From: Luteolibacter sp. LG18
GTDB taxonomy: Bacteria > Verrucomicrobiota > Verrucomicrobiia > Verrucomicrobiales > Akkermansiaceae
Length of the DNA: 64,000 bases
Reading direction: 5' to 3'
Assembly: GCF_036322585.1 (NCBI RefSeq)
Contig: NZ_AP024600.1
Location: forward strand, 1,178,001-1,242,000
Notes under the pieces: generated by a model
The model's input: the letters and a program-made list of their open reading frames with translations, nothing else
Databases searched by the model: none
Told to the model about the DNA's origin: nothing
Position numbers and translations under genes: made by a program
In this document: positions 17,952 to 25,775 of the stretch, in pieces
Layout of the letters: the number at the start of each line of letters is the position of its first letter
Numbering within the stretch: the stretch's first letter is position 1

Positions 17952-19430
17952 ATGAACTTCCTCGAACAGATCCAGCACGACCGGCTCCAGCAGGTGACGC
18001 GCCGACATTTCCTGCGCGATTGCACCACCGGTCTCGGCGGGATGTGGCTGGCCAGCCAGGGATTGGCGAACGCCGCCGGCAAGCCCGCGATCGTCCGCAA
18101 CACCGATGACCCGCTGGCCGCACTCGCACCGCTGCTCGCCCCGAAGGCGAAGCGCGTGATCTTCCTCCACATGGTCGGCGCGCCGAGCCAGCTCGATCTC
18201 TTCGATTACAAACCCGAGCTCCACCGCCTCAGCGGCCAGGAGTGCCCGAAGGAATTCCTGGAGGGCAAGCGCTTCGCCTTCATCCAAGGCGTGCCGAAAA
18301 TGCTCGGCCCGCAGTTCCCCTTCAAACAATACGGCCAGTCCGGCGCGTGGTTCTCCGACCGCCTGCCGAACCTCGCGCAACACGCGGACAAGCTCTGCTT
18401 CATCAAGACGATGCAGACCGACCAGTTCAACCACGGCCCGGCCGAACTGCTCGTCCACACCGGCAACCAGAACCTCGGCTATCCCTCGATCGGCTCGTGG
18501 GTGACCTGGGGCCTCGGCACCGACAACCGCAACCTGCCCGGCTTCATGGTGCTCATCTCCGGCGGCCGTATCCCGCGCGTGGGGGCCTCGATCTGGGGCT
18601 CCGGCTTCCTGCCTTCCGTTTACCAAGGCGTGCAGTGCCGCTCCAGCGGAGAACCGGTCCTCAACGCCGCCAACCCGCCCGGCATCAGCCGCGACGTCCG
18701 CCGCACCGCGCTCGACGCCCTCGACCAGCTCGACCGCCAGACCCACTCGCAGTTCAACGATCCGGAAACGCTCACCCGCATCGCGCAGTACGAGATGGCC
18801 TTCCGCATGCAGGTCTCGGTGCCGGAGGTGATGGACATCTCGAAGGAGCCCGCCCACATCCACGAGATGTACGGCACCCAGCCGGGCAAGGAATCGTTCG
18901 CGAACAACTGCCTGCTCGCCCGCCGCCTCGCCGAGGCCGGCACGCGCTACATCCAGCTCTTCGACTGGGGCTGGGACTCGCACGGATCGAACGCAAGCGA
19001 ATCGATCAACGACGGCTTCGTGAGGAAGTGCCGCGACATCGACAAGCCGATCTCCGCCCTGCTCACCGATCTCGAACAACGCGGCCTGCTGGAGGACACG
19101 CTCGTCGTCTGGAGCGGCGAGTTCGGCCGCACCCCGATGCAGGAGAACCGCGGCGGCACCACCAACAAGTTCGTCGGCCGCGACCACAACCCCGGCGCCT
19201 TCACGCTGTGGATGGCCGGCGCGGGCGTGAAACCCGGTTTCACCTACGGCGAGACCGACCCCGTCGGCTACAGCGCCGCCAAGGACCCGGTCCACATCCG
19301 CGACTTCCACGCCACCATGCTCCACCTGCTCGGCTTCGACCACAAGAAGCTGTCGTTCCCCTTCCAGGGCCTCGACCAGAAGCTCACCGGCGTGAAACCC
19401 GCCAAGGTGGTGAGCGGTATACTAGCGTAG
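17952..19430 (+). CDS. DUF1501 domain-containing protein
   Basis: A 492-residue protein of the DUF1501 family, related to the alkaline phosphatase/sulfatase fold. The N-terminus RRHFLRDCTTGLGGMWLASQ is a twin-arginine-like export signal (residues about 17-40). Family landmarks include FLHMVGAPSQLDLFDYKP, NHGPAELLVHTGNQN, SWVTWGLGTDN, WDSHGSN, VVWSGEFGRTP and the C-terminal DFHATMLHLLGFDH. It is the standard partner of DUF1553 proteins, here 117 bases downstream of one, and probably acts with it in the periplasm. The substrate is not known. Confidence 0.93.
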   Translation: MNFLEQIQHDRLQQVTRRHFLRDCTTGLGGMWLASQGLANAAGKPAIVRNTDDPLAALAPLLAPKAKRVIFLHMVGAPSQLDLFDYKPELHRLSGQECPKEFLEGKRFAFIQGVPKMLGPQFPFKQYGQSGAWFSDRLPNLAQHADKLCFIKTMQTDQFNHGPAELLVHTGNQNLGYPSIGSWVTWGLGTDNRNLPGFMVLISGGRIPRVGASIWGSGFLPSVYQGVQCRSSGEPVLNAANPPGISRDVRRTALDALDQLDRQTHSQFNDPETLTRIAQYEMAFRMQVSVPEVMDISKEPAHIHEMYGTQPGKESFANNCLLARRLAEAGTRYIQLFDWGWDSHGSNASESINDGFVRKCRDIDKPISALLTDLEQRGLLEDTLVVWSGEFGRTPMQENRGGTTNKFVGRDHNPGAFTLWMAGAGVKPGFTYGETDPVGYSAAKDPVHIRDFHATMLHLLGFDHKKLSFPFQGLDQKLTGVKPAKVVSGILA

Positions 19431-19431
19431 T

Positions 19432-19458
19432 AGTAGCATAAGCATTCCTGCTTGTGAG
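19432..19458. repeat. family E repeat after the DUF1501 gene
   Basis: Contains an imperfect hairpin formed by ATAAGCA and TGCTTGT around TTCC. It begins one base after the TAG stop codon of the DUF1501 gene. A second copy of the same 27-28 base unit lies at 61902-61929, there too a few bases beyond a stop codon. Confidence 0.75.
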
Positions 19459-19515
19459 CGGGTGCAGCGGACCTTCGCTGGCAACCCGCGCTGATCCCCA
19501 TCGGCCCGCCATCCT

Positions 19516-19545
19516 CATGCGCAAGTTGGAAACCCGCGCTACTTC
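19516..19545. repeat. family F repeat overlapping the serpin-like gene stop
   Basis: Unit starting CATGCGCAAGTTGGAAAC and ending GCTACTTC. It overlaps the 3' end of the minus-strand serpin-like gene and provides its last AAG codon and TAG stop. A second copy at 52574-52603 has the same relation to the GH20 gene. Confidence 0.75.
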
Positions 19546-20594
19546 ATCAGACCCTCCACGCTCCCGAACCACACCGCCGCGCACGGCCACTCCGCCTTCT
19601 CCCTCCACAGGAACAGGAAGAACGGGCGATCAAACCAGAAGCGCCGAGGAAAGGCCTTTTGAAGATCCGTAACACCTCCGAAAGGACGGATCTCCATGGC
19701 CGCGGTCGATTGAAACTTCACCCCCTTCGCATCGACTCCCAGACTCGCCGAGGTCGTGGCCTGTGCGACCCGCCAGGGCGTCTGGCTCTTTTTGAAAAAC
19801 AGGTTGCCGCTGAACTTCGCGCCCAGATCCTGAGCCGCATCCAATTGGATCTCGGGAATCCGTAGATCGTCCCCTTCGTGGAGACGTTTCTCGTTCCACT
19901 CCATTTTCGCCTCTTCCGCCGAGCCCCACCCTCGCTTCCAGGTTTCCACCCACCGGATGGCCTCCATCATCGGCTGCCCCTCCTTCGGCAGGTAGAGGAT
20001 CATCGTATCATCCCCCTTCTTGGAAAGGAATTGCAGGGCATACGTCCCCTCGGATGGTCGGAACGCGAGCACCCGCACCTGCTCGCCAAACTCATAGGAC
20101 GCATCCCCCTTCACGCCGAAGAACTTCACTCCGCCCCCGGTCGGCTGCCATGTCAGCTTCGCCGCACCGGACGGCGCGAATTCCTTCGCGAACAGGAAAT
20201 CACGCCGGATACCGACAAAGGCCGCCAGACCGCTGCCTCCCGACGAGAAGGGTTTCCCCTCCCCGCCAACCAGCTTCCTCCATTTCGCGTTGGCCTGCTC
20301 CGTCAGCTCCAGCGTGGAGGGCCCCGCCACCGCGAACCAGCCATCCTTCGGCAAGACGTCCTCTTCCTTCCAGCGGAAATCCCGCATCCGCGCCACCAGC
20401 GGATTGGGAGGATCGACCCTGTCGAAAGGCGTCGAACTCTTCGGCCCGATCAACCGGTCGAACGCCGCCTGCATCGCAGCCGTCCATACGATGGTCTTCC
20501 CCGGCGCGCACTCCACGGCCGGATGAGCCACGACTTCCACCTCCGCAGTCGCGACCGTCACCCAAGCGAGCCAAAGGAAGGGCGCTTTCATCAC
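19539..20594 (-). CDS. serpin-like secreted protein
   Basis: A 351-residue protein with a signal peptide. The C-terminal FWFDRPFFLFL fits the serpin signature ([LIVMFY]-x-x-[DNQ]-[RKHQS]-[PST]-F), and serpin landmarks occur in order: KKGDDTMILYLPKEG (compare DDLSMVIVLPKEG), IPEIQLDAAQDLGAK at the position of strand 6A, and TTSASLGVDAKGVKFQ in place of the hinge before the reactive loop. The hinge lacks the run of small residues needed for inhibitory loop insertion (VKFQST instead of AAAAT), so it may not be an inhibitor. Length is slightly below the usual 370-400. It overlaps the secretin-core-like gene upstream by four bases. Call rests on motif reading; no search was done. Confidence 0.6.
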   Translation of the reverse strand: MMKAPFLWLAWVTVATAEVEVVAHPAVECAPGKTIVWTAAMQAAFDRLIGPKSSTPFDRVDPPNPLVARMRDFRWKEEDVLPKDGWFAVAGPSTLELTEQANAKWRKLVGGEGKPFSSGGSGLAAFVGIRRDFLFAKEFAPSGAAKLTWQPTGGGVKFFGVKGDASYEFGEQVRVLAFRPSEGTYALQFLSKKGDDTMILYLPKEGQPMMEAIRWVETWKRGWGSAEEAKMEWNEKRLHEGDDLRIPEIQLDAAQDLGAKFSGNLFFKKSQTPWRVAQATTSASLGVDAKGVKFQSTAAMEIRPFGGVTDLQKAFPRRFWFDRPFFLFLWREKAEWPCAAVWFGSVEGLMK

Positions 20595-21358
20595 TTGGTC
20601 TTCCCGGCTTTCACCGCAATCACATCCGCGCGCACGATCACGAAGACTTTGCGGGTCATGTCTGTTTCGTCATTGGAGCCCTTTGGGGAAAGCAACCCGA
20701 CCAATTGGCTCTGCCCGTCCCACAGGCTGAGAGACGTATTGGTTCTCATGCTGTAAAACAAAGGCATCTTCATCGCAGCCTCCTGCCCATTGGCATCTTT
20801 CGGGCTCACGACATCCAAGCTGCCGGCACGGAAGATGACTTCGGGCACGAACCGCAGATCGACGGTCTTGTTATCGTCCCCCAGCGTCGGTTCGATCTCC
20901 AAAGTGCTGCCCACATTCCGGGTTTCGAACGACGTTGGCACGAAAGCCCCCGGTTTCCCCTCCCCGGCTTTTCCATCCGGAGGCGCGAACTCCGTCGGAT
21001 AGGTCGTCTCACGAAACGATTCCGTGGTGGCCTTCTGGCCAGACCTTCCGACCCCAGCCAGGGTTTCAACGATCTTTCCCTTTCCCGCGTCCACCATTCC
21101 CTGCAGCGCCTCCCGCAGTTTGTCACCATCCTTGCCAAGTTTCTCCTTGTAGAGCAGCCGGGTGGCCTCCTCGTGTGGCACCTCGATAAACTCCACCGTC
21201 ACCTGCACCAAGCGGGGCGTGGCGGGATCGGTCTCGTCGAACAGGCCGGGGTTCTCGCCCTTCTCGAATGCCGGCGGCGCGGGACGGGGCTCACCCGGCT
21301 CCGCGAACGCGGATCCAGCAAACAGGAGACATAACCATGGCACACCGTTTCCAATCAT
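20591..21358 (-). CDS. secreted secretin-core-like protein
   Basis: A 255-residue exported protein (signal peptide ending SAFA). VQVTVEFIEVPHEEATRLL opens a region seen at the start of secretin domains. SFETRNVGSTLEIEPTLGDD and DLRFVPEVIF closely follow the type II/III secretin core pattern, and MPLFYSMRTNTSLSLWDGQS corresponds to the next strand pair. The final transmembrane beta-strands and the multimer-forming N-domains are missing, so it is not a channel. It is a diverged paralog of the protein at 11459-12310. A good GGAG site precedes the ATG. The serpin-like gene downstream overlaps it by four bases. Confidence 0.68.
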   Translation of the reverse strand: MIGNGVPWLCLLFAGSAFAEPGEPRPAPPAFEKGENPGLFDETDPATPRLVQVTVEFIEVPHEEATRLLYKEKLGKDGDKLREALQGMVDAGKGKIVETLAGVGRSGQKATTESFRETTYPTEFAPPDGKAGEGKPGAFVPTSFETRNVGSTLEIEPTLGDDNKTVDLRFVPEVIFRAGSLDVVSPKDANGQEAAMKMPLFYSMRTNTSLSLWDGQSQLVGLLSPKGSNDETDMTRKVFVIVRADVIAVKAGKTK

Positions 21359-21405
21359 CTCCGCACCATGTCAGGAACTCCCGCCATGGCAAGACAGCGG
21401 CCATT

Positions 21406-21720
21406 TCAAGCGTCGTCCCACCTCACCTCCACCTCATCGGACATCCACCCGAAGACCCAGTCTCCATACCGGGCCCATCCCTTCACGATGCCTCCGGCTG
21501 AATCCCGCGCCTCGATCCGGAAGACGTGCTGGTTCGGAGAGCCGGTGAAGGTGAACGGGCCCTTCTTGAAGGCGCGCGCCTCGATCTCCAGCAACTGGAA
21601 ACCATTCCGCGAAAGCCAGTCCGCCACCTCGGAGCGGGCCCGGGCGTCGACCGCGAACAGCATGAAGGTTCCAACGGAAACCGCCAGAACCACCACGAGG
21701 ATGGGAACCATGTTGTGCAT
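21406..21720 (-). CDS. small membrane protein, tandem paralog 1
   Basis: A 104-residue protein with one N-terminal transmembrane helix (about 4-23) and a soluble domain. The domain contains ADWLSRNGFQLLEIEARAFK, KGPFTFTGSPNQHVFRIEA and ends EVEVRWDDA. It is about half identical by eye to its neighbour at 21738-22055, including ...GPF-x-x, the paired GWAR and the C-terminal VEVRWD. The pair is a tandem duplication, separated by 17 bases. The family is not recognised; it may be an envelope component of the operon that continues with the secretin-like and serpin-like genes. Confidence 0.7.
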   Translation of the reverse strand: MHNMVPILVVVLAVSVGTFMLFAVDARARSEVADWLSRNGFQLLEIEARAFKKGPFTFTGSPNQHVFRIEARDSAGGIVKGWARYGDWVFGWMSDEVEVRWDDA

Positions 21721-21737
21721 TCCGGGAAAACGTCGGC

Positions 21738-22055
21738 TCAGGCACCATCCCATCTTACCTCCACATCGTCCTCCAACAGGCCGAAGAACCACCCGCCGCA
21801 GCGGGCCCATCCGTGTCTCACCGAGCCATCGCGATCGCGGACCGTGATCCGGTAGACCAACTGGGACTTCGAAGAGGTGAACCAGAACGGTCCTTTCAGA
21901 AAGGTCCTGAGCTCGCTCTCCACAAGCTGGTATCCCGAACTGGCGGCCCAGTTCTCCAAAAGCCCGCGTGAACGGGAATGACGACGCCCCTCTAGAAAAA
22001 GGCCCAGCACCGCCACAAGCGGTATCACGAGTATCCATGGCCCCATGTCGTTCAT
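21738..22055 (-). CDS. small membrane protein, tandem paralog 2
   Basis: A 105-residue protein with an N-terminal membrane helix (about 5-21) and a soluble domain containing LLENWAASSGYQLVESELRT, KGPFWFTSSKSQLVYRITV and the C-terminal DVEVRWDGA. A strong site (TAGGAGG) sits seven bases before the ATG, which fixes the start. First gene of the apparent four-gene operon running to 19539. Upstream is a long palindromic repeat. Function unknown. Confidence 0.72.
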   Translation of the reverse strand: MNDMGPWILVIPLVAVLGLFLEGRRHSRSRGLLENWAASSGYQLVESELRTFLKGPFWFTSSKSQLVYRITVRDRDGSVRHGWARCGGWFFGLLEDDVEVRWDGA

Positions 22056-22132
22056 CCTCTTTCCTCCTAACGACTTTCCTTGTGACAGGTTTCCACCCGG
22101 CCGCCGATTGCAAAGCGACCTGCCGATTCCCA

Positions 22133-22252
22133 TGGCTGGGAGCCTCAAGGAGTAGGGACATTCCTGTCCCGTTTTCAAAAACCTCCCAGCTTCGCTGGCA
22201 AATCTTCAAGAGACGGGACAGGAATGTCCCTACTCCTTGAGGCTCCCAGCCA
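22133..22252. repeat. family A palindromic repeat, perfect 40-bp arms
   Basis: Arms 22133-22172 and 22213-22252 are perfectly complementary over 40 bases with a 40-base loop that has its own hairpin (CCAGC TTC GCTGG). The core is the same as at 4515-4605. This is the longest and cleanest copy of the family, lying between a divergently oriented operon start and the recA terminator. Confidence 0.93.
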
Positions 22253-22258
22253 CGGAAA

Positions 22259-22286
22259 GAAGCGCGGGTCTTTCAACCCGCGCTTC
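22259..22286 (-). terminator. probable recA transcription terminator hairpin
   Basis: An 11-bp perfect stem (GAAGCGCGGGT / ACCCGCGCTTC) with a six-base loop, 33 bases beyond the recA stop codon. On the recA strand it is followed only by TTTCC, so the T-run is short. It may also be a small intergenic palindrome of the repeat type. Confidence 0.55.
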
Positions 22287-22318
22287 CAACACCAACGGCG
22301 AACGACTGCCGTGACCTG

Positions 22319-23359
22319 TTACTTCTTGGCCGCGTCGAGCTTCTCGCGGACCTTCTCGGAAAGTTCGGTGTAGAGAGCCTCATCGGCCTTGAGCGCTTCC
22401 TTCGCCGCGTCGCGGCCCTGGGCGAGCTGGGTGCCGTTGTAGGCGAACCACGAACCGCGCTTCTGGATGATGTCCATCTCCAGCGCCAGATCGAGGAGCG
22501 AGCCGGTGGAGGAGATGCCCTCGGCATACATGATGTCGAACTCGCACTCGGTGAACGGCGGCGCGACCTTGTTCTTCACGATCTTGATCTTGGTGCGGTT
22601 GCCGGTGACGGTGCCGTCGGTGGCCTTGATCTGGCCGATGCGGCGGATGTCCACGCGGACGGACGAGAAGAACTTCAGCGCGCGGCCGCCGGGAGTGGTT
22701 TCCGGATTGCCGAACATCACGCCGATCTTCTCGCGGATCTGGTTGGTGAAGATGCAGACGGTGCGGGCCTTCGCGATCAGGCCGGTGAGCTTGCGCATGG
22801 CGGCGCTCATCAGGCGGGCCTGGGTGCCCACGGTGGAGTCGCCGATGTCGCCCTCGAGCTCCTGCTTGGTGACCAGCGCGGCCACGGAGTCGAGCACGAT
22901 GACGTCGATGGCGTTCGAGCGGACCAGCGCCTCGCAGATCTGAAGGGCCTCTTCACCGGAGGACGGCTGGGAGACGAGCAGGTCGTCCAAATTCACGCCG
23001 AGCTTGCGGGCGTACTGGGGGTCGAGGGCGTGCTCGACGTCGATGAAGGCCGCCAGCCCGCCCTTCTTCTGGGCCTGGGCGATCGCGGTGAGGGTGAGGG
23101 TGGTCTTGCCGGAAGACTCGGGGCCGAACACCTCGATGATGCGGCCGCGGGGGAAACCGCCGACGCCGAGCGCGCGGTCGATCAGCAGGTTGCCGGTCGG
23201 AATGACATCCACGTCCACGCGGTGGCCATCGCCCATCCGCATGATCGCCGCCTCGCCGAACTCCTTCTGGATGCTGGAGATCGCGAGATCGAGGTTCCGC
23301 TTGCGGGCTTCGGCAAGCTTGTCAGCGGCGGCGTCTTCGGAGGCGGTCTTGGCGGGCAT
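22319..23359 (-). CDS. recA: recombinase RecA
   Basis: Strand-exchange ATPase central to homologous recombination and to LexA cleavage in the SOS response. The 346-residue protein has Walker [11 protein letters not shown] near residue 70, [19 protein letters not shown], Walker B-like [12 protein letters not shown], and the loop [20 protein letters not shown]. Length and motifs are normal. The LexA box 45 bases upstream of the ATG implies SOS control. A hairpin terminator follows the gene. Confidence 0.98.
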   Translation of the reverse strand: MPAKTASEDAAADKLAEARKRNLDLAISSIQKEFGEAAIMRMGDGHRVDVDVIPTGNLLIDRALGVGGFPRGRIIEVFGPESSGKTTLTLTAIAQAQKKGGLAAFIDVEHALDPQYARKLGVNLDDLLVSQPSSGEEALQICEALVRSNAIDVIVLDSVAALVTKQELEGDIGDSTVGTQARLMSAAMRKLTGLIAKARTVCIFTNQIREKIGVMFGNPETTPGGRALKFFSSVRVDIRRIGQIKATDGTVTGNRTKIKIVKNKVAPPFTECEFDIMYAEGISSTGSLLDLALEMDIIQKRGSWFAYNGTQLAQGRDAAKEALKADEALYTELSEKVREKLDAAKK

Positions 23360-23403
23360 GACGGCACCCTAACGACGAACACTGTTCAGACAAGCCAAAA
23401 AGA

Positions 23404-23417
23404 TGTTCGACTGAACA
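23404..23417 (-). promoter_or_regulatory. LexA box of the recA promoter
   Basis: TGTTCGACTGAACA is a perfect match to the palindrome TGTTC-N4-GAACA reported as the LexA-binding motif of Verrucomicrobia. It lies 45-58 bases before the recA start codon. The ROK-family gene ends 22 bases further on in the same orientation. Confidence 0.9.
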
Positions 23418-23438
23418 AAAAAGAGCCTCAATCCGATT

Positions 23439-24392
23439 TCAAGGCTCCACCGGATAGCCCGCTTGCTCCAGGGCCAGGGCCGCGGCACCGATCATGCCAG
23501 CCTCATTGCCGAAACGCGCGGGCAGGATCATGAGGTGGTCTTTGAAGGGCGGCGAAAGCTGGGCGTAGAGGTGGCTGGTCATGGGGCCGAACACCAGATC
23601 CCCGGCACGGGCCACGCCGCCGCCGATGATGATGGCCTCGGGATTGAGCAGCCAGCAGCAGTTCATGATGGTGCAGGCGAGCTTCTCGCCGACATCGTCC
23701 CAAATCTGGAGAGCGATCGGATCCCCCGCGTGCGCCGCGGCGGCCAGGCCGGCCGGGGTGCAATCCTCGGCGGACTTGTGGGTGCCCGCGGCGTGGTAGG
23801 CCTCCACGGCGGTATTGGTGATCTCGTTGTTGCCGATGTAGTCCTCCAGCGCGCCGAGGTTGCCGTAGGCGCCGCGGCGGCCGCGGTAGTCGATGGAGGT
23901 CTGGCCGACCTCACCCGCGCCGTGGCGGGCACCGCGGATCATCTGGCCGTTCGCGATGATACCACCGCCCACCCCGGTGCCGAGCGTGAGGCAGACGAGG
24001 TGCTTCAGGCCGCGGCCCGCGCCGCGCTTCCACTCGGCGTAGGCCATGCAGTTCGCGTCGTTCTCGACGATGGTCGGCAGCCCGGTCTTTTCCTGGAGCT
24101 TCGCCTTGAGCGGGATCTCCACCCAGCCGCGGACATTGGTGAGATTGTAGACGACGCCGCGGTCGAAATCGACGAATCCGGGCATCCCCACACCGATAGC
24201 CGCGATGTGCGAGTGCCGGGAACGCAGGTCCTCGACGACCCGGACCATCGCGTCGATGAGCGCCTCGGGCTCGTCGAAGTCCTGGGTGGAAATCGGCGGG
24301 GCGTGGTCGATGACGTTGCCGCGGAAGACGACACCGGTCTTCACCGAGGTGCCGCCGAAGTCGATGCCGATTGCCAAGGGGGTGTCGCTCAT
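23439..24392 (-). CDS. ROK family protein (sugar kinase/glucokinase-like)
   Basis: A 317-residue cytosolic protein of the ROK group. The phosphate-binding loop IGIDFGGTSVKTG lies at the N-terminus, catalytic Asp in NDANCMAYAE, and the family signature GTGVGGGIIANGQMI in the middle. The zinc site normally has a His in EIGH and C-x-C-G-x-x-G-C-x-E. Here these positions read EVGQ and AYGNLGALE, so all zinc ligands appear replaced, while the fold signature is kept. It probably phosphorylates a hexose. ATG at 24392 is chosen over an upstream in-frame start. Confidence 0.88.
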   Translation of the reverse strand: MSDTPLAIGIDFGGTSVKTGVVFRGNVIDHAPPISTQDFDEPEALIDAMVRVVEDLRSRHSHIAAIGVGMPGFVDFDRGVVYNLTNVRGWVEIPLKAKLQEKTGLPTIVENDANCMAYAEWKRGAGRGLKHLVCLTLGTGVGGGIIANGQMIRGARHGAGEVGQTSIDYRGRRGAYGNLGALEDYIGNNEITNTAVEAYHAAGTHKSAEDCTPAGLAAAAHAGDPIALQIWDDVGEKLACTIMNCCWLLNPEAIIIGGGVARAGDLVFGPMTSHLYAQLSPPFKDHLMILPARFGNEAGMIGAAALALEQAGYPVEP

Positions 24393-24483
24393 GAGTGTCC
24401 CATCAGACGTATCGGCAGGGCGGAAACTTCCAAGCGTCAAGTGCCCGACCTCCAACAGAAATCACCCCGTACGCGGGAAAACT

Positions 24484-25221
24484 TCACCCGAACACCGCCA
24501 CCGCGACGCGGCGCAGGCCATCGAGCGTGATGTCCGCGTCCACCGCCTGAATTTCCGGGACGCCCGCCGCAATGAGCGCCGCGTCCCCGCCGGTGGCGAT
24601 GATCGCCACGTCCCCGGGCAACTCCTCCAACAGCTTCGACAGGATCTCCTTCACCAGCCCGCGGTAGCCATACACGGCCCCCACCTGCATCGCATGGACG
24701 GTGGATTTTCCGATCGCCGAGGGCGGCTCCGCCAGCTCCACCACCGGCAGCAGCGCGGTGCGGCGGGTAAGATACTCGCTCATCGAGCCGAGGCCCGGGG
24801 CGATCACGCCTCCGATCCAGGCGGGCGAGGCGTCCACCACATCGAAGGTCACGGCGGTGCCGAAATCGATCACGATGGCGGGCGCGTGGTGGCGGTGGAT
24901 CACCCCCACCGCGTTCGCCAGCCGGTCCGCGCCGATCTGCGCGGGGTTCGGATAGTCGATGCCGAGACCCAGCGGGCTGTCCGGGCCTAACAAATGCACC
25001 GGCGCGCGGCGGCCGAGCTCGGCGGCGAGGATCGCCCGCTTCGCCGGGACGACCGAGCCGATCAGGACAGCCTCGAACGCCACCCCCTCCAACAGCTCCG
25101 CCAGCGTCTCGGGGCCGATCTCCGGCGTCGCGATCGTGCCGCGCCACTCCAGCAGCCCGGAGGCGTCCCCGAGCGCGAATTTGGTGCGGGTGTTGGAATT
25201 GTCGACAAGCAGCCAGGCCAT
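24484..25221 (-). CDS. coaX: type III pantothenate kinase
   Basis: Catalyses the first step of coenzyme A synthesis, phosphorylating pantothenate. The 245-residue protein has the ASKHA N-terminal phosphate motif LLVDNSNTRTKF, the GADRLANAVGV loop, VIDFGTAVTFDVV, IGGVIAPGLGSM and IATGGDAALI. The preferred ATG at 25221 lies five bases after the stop of the upstream gene, so the two are in one operon. Confidence 0.94.
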   Translation of the reverse strand: MAWLLVDNSNTRTKFALGDASGLLEWRGTIATPEIGPETLAELLEGVAFEAVLIGSVVPAKRAILAAELGRRAPVHLLGPDSPLGLGIDYPNPAQIGADRLANAVGVIHRHHAPAIVIDFGTAVTFDVVDASPAWIGGVIAPGLGSMSEYLTRRTALLPVVELAEPPSAIGKSTVHAMQVGAVYGYRGLVKEILSKLLEELPGDVAIIATGGDAALIAAGVPEIQAVDADITLDGLRRVAVAVFG

Positions 25222-25225
25222 GGCG

Positions 25226-25675
25226 TCACCAGTGGTTGGAGAGGAAAAGTTTCGGGCCGTCGGCACCCACCGCCGGGACTCCGCCGCCGGACTTCACCGA
25301 GAGCGTGCCATCGTTCAGCTTCAATTCCAACGGCCCGTTGAGATCCGCCGGCTCCAGCCAGAACTTCAGCCACAGCCGCTGGTCGGGGGCCTCGCCCTCG
25401 TTTCCGGCCAGCGTGGTGTCCGCCGGTTCCAGCACCCGGCCGGAGGCGGTCTTGAGGGTCACCGGCTTGGTATCGTCGTGGCGGGCCTCGCCGCCGCGCT
25501 CCAGCATCAGGTCGAGCCAGTAGTAGGAATGGTCCCGCTTGAGCTGGGCCTGGACGATCTTGAAACGAGCCGCGGGATCGGCATGCCAGTCGTAGGGCCG
25601 CAGCCACGCCCACGCGGCGAACGCGGACACCAGCAGGAGCAGGCAGAGGAGGATGGCGGTGACGCGGCGCTTCAC
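25226..25675 (-). CDS. single-pass membrane-anchored protein of unknown family
   Basis: Likely 149 residues, starting at GTG 25675, which gives KRRVTAILLCLLLLVSAF as an N-terminal membrane anchor. Upstream in-frame GTG and TTG codons to 25711 are alternatives. The rest is soluble and probably beta-rich: DHSYYWLDLMLERGGEARHD, ADTTLAGNEGEAPDQRLWLK, PLELKLNDGTLSVKSGG. It ends five bases before coaX on the same strand. No family recognised. Confidence 0.68.
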   Translation of the reverse strand: MKRRVTAILLCLLLLVSAFAAWAWLRPYDWHADPAARFKIVQAQLKRDHSYYWLDLMLERGGEARHDDTKPVTLKTASGRVLEPADTTLAGNEGEAPDQRLWLKFWLEPADLNGPLELKLNDGTLSVKSGGGVPAVGADGPKLFLSNHW

Positions 25676-25715
25676 GCCACCGACGGGAGCGGGAAGCACC
25701 GCCGCATGCAAATGA

Positions 25716-25747
25716 AAAGGGCGGACCGGATGACCGGCCCGCCCTTT
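25716..25747 (-). terminator. rho-independent terminator of the ammonium transporter gene
   Basis: Stem AAAGGGCGG / CCGCCCTTT with an inner CCGG-CCGG pair. On the reverse strand the hairpin is followed by TTTTCATTT. It lies 28 bases beyond the amt stop codon. Confidence 0.75.
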
Positions 25748-25775
25748 GACAGGAGAGGTGGGGAGGAAACGGGGA

